This document shows positions 57,821 through 64,000 of a stretch of DNA of 64,000 nt, piece after piece; the first letter of the stretch is position 1, and each line of letters starts with the position of its first letter. The translations under genes and the position numbers were made by a program. Under the pieces are notes generated by a model that did no database searches, was not told the DNA's origin, and saw only the letters and a program-made list of their open reading frames with translations. This stretch comes from Brachionus plicatilis (Eukaryota > Rotifera > Eurotatoria > Ploima > Brachionidae), in NCBI GenBank assembly GCA_010279815.1, contig QEOQ01000070.1, positions 306,823-370,822 of the forward strand, in the 5' to 3' direction.

Positions 57821-57936
57821 TACAGTATATTATACAGCACTGTATACTCAATGAAAGTTTGAAAAAAAAATTTATGTCGGGAAAAACATTATTTATTTGT
57901 TAGAAACAATTATTTATTTAAAAAAGAGAAAAATAT

Positions 57937-59255
57937 TTAAGGTATTAATGATTTTACTAATGCAACAATTCCGGCATAAGTCTCCTCGCCAACCATTGGC
58001 GCTCTATCCTCAGGCAAAGTAAATCCATAATTTGAATCGATACCGGTTTGACCAGGTCTCAATTCTAAACAAAATGAATACTTAATTCCAGCATTGCCAA
58101 CAGCCCAATCATCTGACCCACCAGATGCAATGTATAAAATTTGAGCTGAACTTCCATAAGTAAACACAGTTCCATTAACTGCTTTTAAAGCATCGGTGGC
58201 AATTTTTGCTTTTGCTTTCAGATCATCATATTCCGGTGGATCATCATAGGTGTATCCCCATGATGTGAACCACCACTGGCCGTAAGTATGAATGGTCAAA
58301 AAAGTAGCCCAATCTCCTTTGTACTTATTTATATAATTTTCAACAGCCTGGGTCTCGGCTTCGCTGTCCGCTGATGGACCAGCATAAATGTCACTACATG
58401 GCTGATCTGATGAACCACCAGTCATCCATTTATAGCCATAATTTCTGTTCAAATCTACTCCGATACAATTACCTCTAATTGGTCTTCTATTTTTTCTCCA
58501 TAAACGATACTTGAAAATAAAGTATTTAATAAAAACAAAACCAAAAAGTGTTCTGCTAATACAGTGGTGTGAGAATATTCATAACCATCCGGATTCTGCA
58601 AAGGCATTATGTGAAATTCGTAATAGTTCAGTAATTGTATCACTTCTGGTTCAAAATTTTGGTAGCCAGTTACTAGCTTGTTAATTATCCAAATGCATGT
58701 CGAAGGTGTCATCCATTCACGTGCATGGATACCACAATCAATCCAGACTTTTTTCTTTGAAGCTGGAGTTTTGATGATAGCAACCTTGAGATTTCGGTTT
58801 TCATATGTGGTGCCAGCAACGTAAGAAGAAACAATATCTGAATTTTGCAAAGCCAAGTTGTCTATGTAGCTGATTATTTCCGAGTATCGTGCAAATTTAC
58901 CAACAATACTCTTTTGACTTTTGGTCGAGACCATTGATCTTTGTTGTTCATCAATTCTAGCTTGTATGTCTTCTTCGACAATGCTGTGAGGAATTTTGAA
59001 TAGCTTAAACAGAAGTGAGTATTTCAAAAAAGCGTCTGGAGATAGAAGAACGGTGACTCTTTCATTTGTGCCCTTAATTCTGGTCCATACATCGAATTCA
59101 GCATTTTCCTCCCATTCACTTATCAGTTGTACATGGACAGGTGTCTCTGGCAACAAGTTTACCAAGCGATAATTTTTGAACTGAAATTGTTCAGCTCTGG
59201 TAAATGAGACCATTAGACCCAAAGCCAGACATAAGAAAAATTTTGTCTGAACCAT
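57937..59255 (-). CDS. M14 carboxypeptidase, B type, zymogen (copy 2)
   Basis: Two exons, 58563-59255 and 57937-58509, joined at a phase-0 GT/AG intron of 53 bp, giving 421 residues. The signal peptide is about 1-21, then propeptide, then the peptidase domain. Zinc ligands are H177, E180 (GIHAREW) and H305 (TIHTYGQWW). Carboxylate binders are N252/R253. The Tyr248 equivalent is Y357 and the Glu270 equivalent is E380. The position-255 residue is Asp (D364), the hallmark of carboxypeptidase B, so it should remove C-terminal Lys/Arg. It shares the first intron position with copy 1 but lacks the other three. The two genes are about 9 kb apart on the same strand and clearly paralogous. Predicted secreted, likely digestive. 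Confidence 0.94.
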
Positions 59256-60841
59256 TTTGGAAAAAATTTAAGGTATTATTAATAAATTGAAGAGCTTTTA
59301 ATATTAATTGATTTAACTGATGCTTTTCTCCCAATAGAAAATAAAGTGACGCCATTATTGACTTTAGATAAAATTATTATCAAATTGTTTATCTGTGATA
59401 AGAACTAAAGTTAATTCTAGAATTTTAAATGGTAAAATAATTAATTTTCAAAAACTTTGCGTTAAATACTGTAAAATCTTGAAAATAAAAATCAATAATT
59501 GACAAAAATTTTAAAAATTAAAGTTTTTTTTTTCGTTAATTTTAGTAAAAATAAAAATTTTCAAAATTCCTTACAAAATTTATTTATTTAAAAGCAAAAA
59601 TATTATGATTAAATTTTGGAAGACTAAAATTATTGGAGATTTCACCTTGAATTTTTTCAAACTACAATTGACGAAAAATAAAGTAAAATTGTATTTTTGT
59701 GAAAGATTTTCATATATTCTTAGTTTTTTCCTTAAGGATTTAAAGGTATTTACGTGAATTTTGATAATGTACGGATAAAATAACGTAGACTAACAAAAAA
59801 TAAATTTAAATCCTCTTTTCAAATAAACACCTTATTTCGATATTTTGAAATCTAGTGCAAAAAATATTAGTATTTTTATATTTGTTTTTAGTGAATTAAG
59901 TTACATCTATTTTTTCCTCTTTTTTAGCTAAAATTGTCTAAGAGACTGTAAAATTTTAATTAAGAGGCAACACAATGTTCGTAGTGAAAATTAATTAAAT
60001 TTAATTAATAAATAATTATTAAATGAGATATATTTTGTCTTAAATCAAAGCTACTAAAATTTAAAGTCATGACTTGACTTGACTGAAGACTTTTGACTTA
60101 AAAAAGCTCTGGTCATAATCAGTAGTAAATATTTTTTTTGATAAAAAGTAAAATCGACATTGCAAATTCTCAACAAGAACAAATATTTAGAATTAATTTT
60201 TATGTTTATTTTTAAATCGCAAAATTTTTCCAAACAACTAATTATAATTTATTACTAGAAAATAATTAAAATAAAATTACAGAGAAAGACCTAATGTTAT
60301 TAAACTAAAATTAATCTAAAATTCTCAATGGCGATTATTTTAAATTTTTGTTTTTGTTCTAAAAATCCGAGTAAAGAATTAGTAAAACAAATTTTAACGA
60401 TAATTTTTTTTCAAATTAAAAAAATTAATTATCATCTTACAAAAAAAGATGTTGTTGATAAAAAAGAAAAGCATATTTTTTTACTAATAATAAAAAATGC
60501 TTTCTCAATAATTTTGATTTTTAAATTCAGCAAAGTGTGAAAAAGATTGTTGTGTTTTTATTATTTATTTTTTTAACATAATGATCTCTGTAAGAAGTTG
60601 AATCATAAAATAGCCAGCTGAAATAAATGTTGTGAATAGTTTAATGGTGGAACAGAGAGAACGAGTCAAGAAACAGAAATCTGACCATTTATGGAATTGA
60701 ATTATGAAAAAAAGAAAAAGGTGAAGACAGAAAGATGGATGACAAATCTAGAACAGAGGAAATTTTTTGTGCACTTAAGTTTAACAAGGAAGCTATTAAA
60801 AAAATAATTCGATTTAAAAAAGGGTTATCAAACATAATGGT
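59256..60841. other. AT-rich spacer upstream of carboxypeptidase copy 2
   Basis: Contains an AAGTCATGACTTGACTTGACT-like patch at 60063-60100, part of the dispersed AAGTC repeat. No exon was recognised. The carboxypeptidase promoter should be within the first few hundred bases above 59255. Confidence 0.45.
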
Positions 60842-61087
60842 GAGTGGAGTTTAGGTGATAAATCTAGGTGGAAGGAATCTGTACTGATTGATGCATTAGA
60901 GGACTGTTTTATATTTCAAAATGTAACCTATCCAACATTCGAACAAGATGACGATTCTCAGTCGTCTACATTAGACTTGATATTAATCGAGGACGATACA
61001 AGGATTGAAAATTTAAACACCGGACCTGGTCTATGCAGCCTAAATCGGGGTCATATGAGCATTAGATGGAACTACCGATTAAAATAA
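60842..61087 (+). pseudogene. LINE endonuclease-domain fragment
   Basis: An open stretch of about 81 codons: EWSLGDKSRWKESVLIDALE, FQNVTYPTFEQDD, STLDLILIEDD, GHMSIRW. It matches the C-terminal part of the apurinic-type endonuclease domain of non-LTR retrotransposons (the SxLDLI block and a final GHxS with the catalytic His). No reverse transcriptase follows and there is a stop at 61085-61087. It is a truncated dead copy. Confidence 0.7.
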
Positions 61088-61855
61088 ATCTTATATCAAA
61101 AAAATTTATTAGGTTTTAAAATTTTAAAAGATAGTTTTGATCTTAACATTTGATCTGAAACTGAATTTAAATACTTGTTTTAAATTGAATTCGTTAAAAT
61201 CAATTATTTTTAAGCATAAATAGGTCATCTATTAAATTTAATATTTGAAATCAAAATTCTCTTAAATTAAAAGTTTTATTTATTTTAATTAATTTTTCTA
61301 AATAGTGATTTTTCAATTAATTCGAAAATCACAAAAGTTGCATTAAATCGAAATATTTGAGGTTGTGAAGTTCATTTCAATTCAATCTTTACAATTCAGA
61401 AAAACTTGAATAACTTTGACTAAAAAACTAAAAAACATAATTTAGTTCTATAAAATTTGAAATTTGAAAATTATTAAATATAAAATTTGCTTAATGCAGT
61501 AAAATAGGTCTGCAAAAACTCTGCAATGTAAGTTCACAATTGATTTGAATACTTTTTAATTACGTGCAAAATGCATAAAATTGCAGAGTATTTTGCAGAC
61601 CTATTTTAATGCATTAGGCAAATTTTATATTTTATAATTTTCAAATTTCAAATTTTATAGAACTAAATTATCTTTTTTAGTTTTTTAGTATAAGTTATTT
61701 AAGTTTTTCTGATTGTAAAGATTGAATTGAAACGAACTTAACAACCGCGAAATACTTGATAAATTAATAATTAAAGACAGAATAAAAAATTCAAAGATAA
61801 GAAAATTCAATTTAAATTTAAATTTATTCAATTACAAAATGAATAAATAATTAAA
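61088..61855. other. Spacer before SLC35D-type gene, with family-F element
   Basis: Between the LINE fragment and the transporter stop codon lies one complete inverted-repeat element (61371-61746). Otherwise it is AT-rich and non-coding. Confidence 0.5.
61371..61746. mobile_element. Family-F inverted-repeat element, second copy
   Basis: Ends GGTTGTGAAGTTCATTTC and GAACTTAACAACC. Arms share AACTTGAATAACTT-type sequence and the centre has GTCTGCAAAAACTCTGCAAT / ATTGCAGAGTATTTTGCAGA. Outside, TCGAAATATTTGA at left and GCGAAATACTTGA at right form an 11 of 13 direct repeat, longer than the 9 bp seen at the other copy. Confidence 0.7.
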
Positions 61856-63438
61856 TTAACCACTACTAATTTTCAATTCGTTAGAATCTGGAGTTTCTTT
61901 TAGCTTTTTATTCGACTTTCTAGCCATGAATGTATAATATGAATACACAATACTCGCTATTGAGCTAGTTAAAATAAGCATTCAATTATTTGAAATAAAA
62001 AAAAATTTCAAAAAGTACCTTATTGTAAGTCCAACAAAATTAAAATTTGAAAATCTGTAATCGCCACCAATAAACATTCCAAAATATGTTACCAAAATAT
62101 TCTTGAAAATAAAAAATAAGTTAAATATTTTTAATAAATTTTATCCTTTTTAGTATCAAAATTATAAACATAAAATGTGATTTAACAAAATTTAGAAATT
62201 AATATTTGATTAAAAAAAAGGCAAAACTAACTTTAAGGCATCCAATTACTGAAGTGGTCAGGGGAGAATTGTATTTTGTGCAAAGCATCCAAGAATAATT
62301 GAGAAAAAATCCCATCAAACATGACAAGAGAAAAAAAAACAAAAAAGATGAATCGAGCCATTGAGTGTAATTAATTATTTTCTGATATTCATTTGTTATC
62401 AAAGATAACAGCAACATTGGTAATAAAGTCAACAAAGAATTGTAATACATCAAATCATATTCATTCAATTTCTAAAAAATGTGTGACAAACATAAAATTC
62501 AAATAATCTTTTTGAATTTTATAAGAATAAAACTACCATATTGTCGAATTTTTTTTTGGTAAGTATACCATTGCCAGCAGTAAAAAGGTTATTAATCATT
62601 GTGTATGAATAACCGAGGAGATTAAATGCAAAATCATTTCTAAAAATAAGTGAATAAAAAAATTGTATGATTAAGTTTTTTTTTTCAAATTATACTCACA
62701 AAGCTGCAACTACTGTGCCAAATACCATCATGTAAACCGACAATTGAATTGAGAAGGGCTTTTTCAGTCTATGCAAAAAGTTTTAAATTTCTGAGCAGAA
62801 CTATGACATGCTTACTTGAGTACAAATATTTCACCATACATGGTCATCAAAATCGAAAAACGTCTAAGAACTGTAAACATTGGCAAACTTTTAAAGTCAA
62901 ATTTGAAAAATAAAAAAAAATGCAAAAAAAAAATTAATTTCTTTTTTACTTTATTAACTTTGTTCCTCCCAATCCGAAATAAATATTTCCAAAATAGAGA
63001 GTAGAAAGAGGAATTAGATTAAACGCTGTTTTGGTGTCAAATTTGTTCATTTTTATCAAACCAAATTGTTTAAAAAATTCCAATAAAACTATACTGATAA
63101 TTATCTTGGTTTAATTGATTATGTTTGGTTTAATATATTGGAAAAACGTAAAAATTATTACCTGTCCTAGTGCCAATGCTTGAAAAGAGGAAAAACTAAA
63201 AAAAATTATGATTTATTTTTTAGATTCTTTTAGTTAAGTTTTAAAATTTCATTCAATACTTGTATTTTGTTAAAACAATTTTATTCGAAAACATTATCAT
63301 CATTGAGGCTAAAGCGTAAAAAAGTGCCGAAGCAATTTTTTTAAATAAATTGTTTCCTTTAAAATTATGGATTTTTGTTTGAAAAAATTCTATTTGTTCC
63401 ATTTCATCATTTTTAACCGTTTCATCTTCAAATTTCAT
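61856..63438 (-). CDS. Nucleotide-sugar transporter, SLC35D type
   Basis: Nine minus-strand exons: 63260-63438, 63162-63195, 62950-63104, 62816-62887, 62700-62768, 62537-62639, 62232-62471, 62019-62101 and 61856-61964. Phases agree throughout and the total is 347 residues (human SLC35D1 355). It is a multi-pass Golgi/ER antiporter. Family landmarks in order: MMIMFSNKIVLTKY, LPMFTVLRRFSIL, FAFNLLGYSYTMINNLFTA, YDLMYYNSLLTLLP, LSCLMGFFLNYSWMLC, NSPLTTSVIGCLK, NFNFVGLTISSIASIVYSYY. SLC35D members carry UDP-glucuronate, UDP-GalNAc, UDP-GlcNAc or related sugars for glycosaminoglycan synthesis. The exact substrate cannot be read from sequence. All introns are 47-130 bp. A CAG just before the ATG could be a leader-splice acceptor. 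The cytosolic tail is Lys-rich. Confidence 0.93.
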
Positions 63439-64000
63439 TTTCTGCCTTTCTTTAATTTAAGTAAAAAATTGATTCTCTAATTTGAATTTTTTTTGTCAAA
63501 ATATTAAAAAAATAAAACTTAAATTTTTTTTTCTCATGAATAAATCTAATATTTCTAATATGTCTTTGAAAGATTTAATTATGTATAGTCAAATTTTTAT
63601 TTTTGACAATTTTTCTATGCATTGAATTCCATTCACAAATATAATTGTTATAAAAAATATCTGGAAAATGATCAACTGAAAATATTTGAAGAAAATAAAA
63701 ATAAATTATTTCTTAAATAATAAAAATTTTATTTACAAGAATAATTATTTGTAATTACAATTAAATAAAAAACGATTTCGCGATTCTTTTTAAAATCAGG
63801 TAAATTTTTTAAAATTTGATTGACAGTGTCTTTAGACAATTTCTGAAAAATGAAAAACTAATGAAAAATATTTATAGATGTTCGAAGAAGTTTTTTGAAG
63901 TTCATCAATTCCTTAATTATTGTTTATTTTTTTTTTCAAAAAGAGCAATAGCTTGGTACAATTATTTAATAAAAAAAATTTAAATTTCTCAAAATAACTT
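63439..64000. other. Right-edge region upstream of SLC35D-type gene
   Basis: The transporter's promoter and 5' UTR should be here. Apart from the possible exon at 63729-63842, only AT-rich sequence is seen. The gap between the two minus-strand genes would be only about 290 bp. Confidence 0.4.
63729..63842 (-). CDS. Possible terminal exon of a gene at right edge
   Basis: After an acceptor-like TTTTTCAG the minus strand is open for 37 codons to a TAA at 63729-63731 (LSKDTVNQILKNLPDFKKNR...). It has mixed composition and an exact phase-0 length. Upstream exons would lie above 63960 or outside the window. No family is recognised, and AT-rich chance ORFs of this length occur, so this is tentative. 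Confidence 0.25.
   Translation of the reverse strand, partial: KLSKDTVNQILKNLPDFKKNREIVFYLIVITNNYSCK

Noticed and set aside
60328..60540. Open frame of 70 codons on the plus strand
   Set aside because: Lys/Ile/Phe/Asn-rich translation typical of random AT-rich DNA, no splice context or similarity.

Overview
This window looks like a piece of an AT-rich invertebrate genome. Genes have introns, many only about 45-65 bp long, and the coding genes are clearly animal: NUP98-96, EXTL3, TBC1D31, an SLC35D nucleotide-sugar transporter, glucose-6-phosphate isomerase, digestive-type M14 carboxypeptidases and an XMAP215/CKAP5 relative. The very low GC, tiny introns, dense small transposons and SWIM-finger element are compatible with a monogonont rotifer such as Brachionus. 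That assignment is inference, not proof. No tRNA, rRNA, CRISPR or prokaryotic operon structure was seen.

Layout. 1-6105 (+): 3' part of a TBC1D31-like Rab-GAP gene. 6106-10471: transposon-rich spacer. 10472-12212 (+): complete two-exon GPI. 15592-17940 (+): single-exon protein carrying only the C-terminal third of CKAP5. 19273-31403 (+): complete six-exon NUP98-96, whose two long introns are packed with nested miniature transposons. 33020-35461 (+): single-exon EXTL3-like glycosyltransferase. 37538-39374: large inverted repeat with a SWIM zinc-finger ORF in each arm. 40028-41092 (+): secreted VMO-I plus ricin-B-type lectin fusion. 45190-45546 (-): small TPX2-like protein. 45645-49014 (-): five-exon carboxypeptidase. 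49387-50864 (-): partial duplicate of the NUP98 FG domain. 52478-52670 (-): unidentified first exon. 53885-57820: remnants of Tc1/mariner, LINE and hAT elements. 57937-59255 (-): two-exon carboxypeptidase. 60842-61087: LINE endonuclease fragment. 61856-63438 (-): complete nine-exon SLC35D-type transporter. A possible terminal exon of another minus-strand gene lies at the right edge.

The genes do not form one pathway. They are mostly housekeeping (nuclear pore, glycolysis, Golgi glycosylation, cilia/centrosome and microtubules) mixed with secreted proteins. EXTL3 and SLC35D could both serve proteoglycan synthesis, and CKAP5-like and TPX2-like are both microtubule-related, but nothing here shows linkage beyond position.

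The most striking non-genic signal is the set of small inverted-repeat elements, several with recognisable 8-bp target duplications. Different families carry clusters of different short palindromes (GTCGAC, TATCGATA, GGCCGGCC, TTACGTAA, TTATTCGA, CTCTGCA). One full hAT remnant (56957-57820) has a perfect 8-bp duplication and the hallmark hAT C-terminal transposase motif, which anchors the superfamily call for at least some of them. All exon joins were deduced by hand from GT/AG sites, reading-frame phase and family similarity recalled from knowledge. None was confirmed by transcripts or database search.
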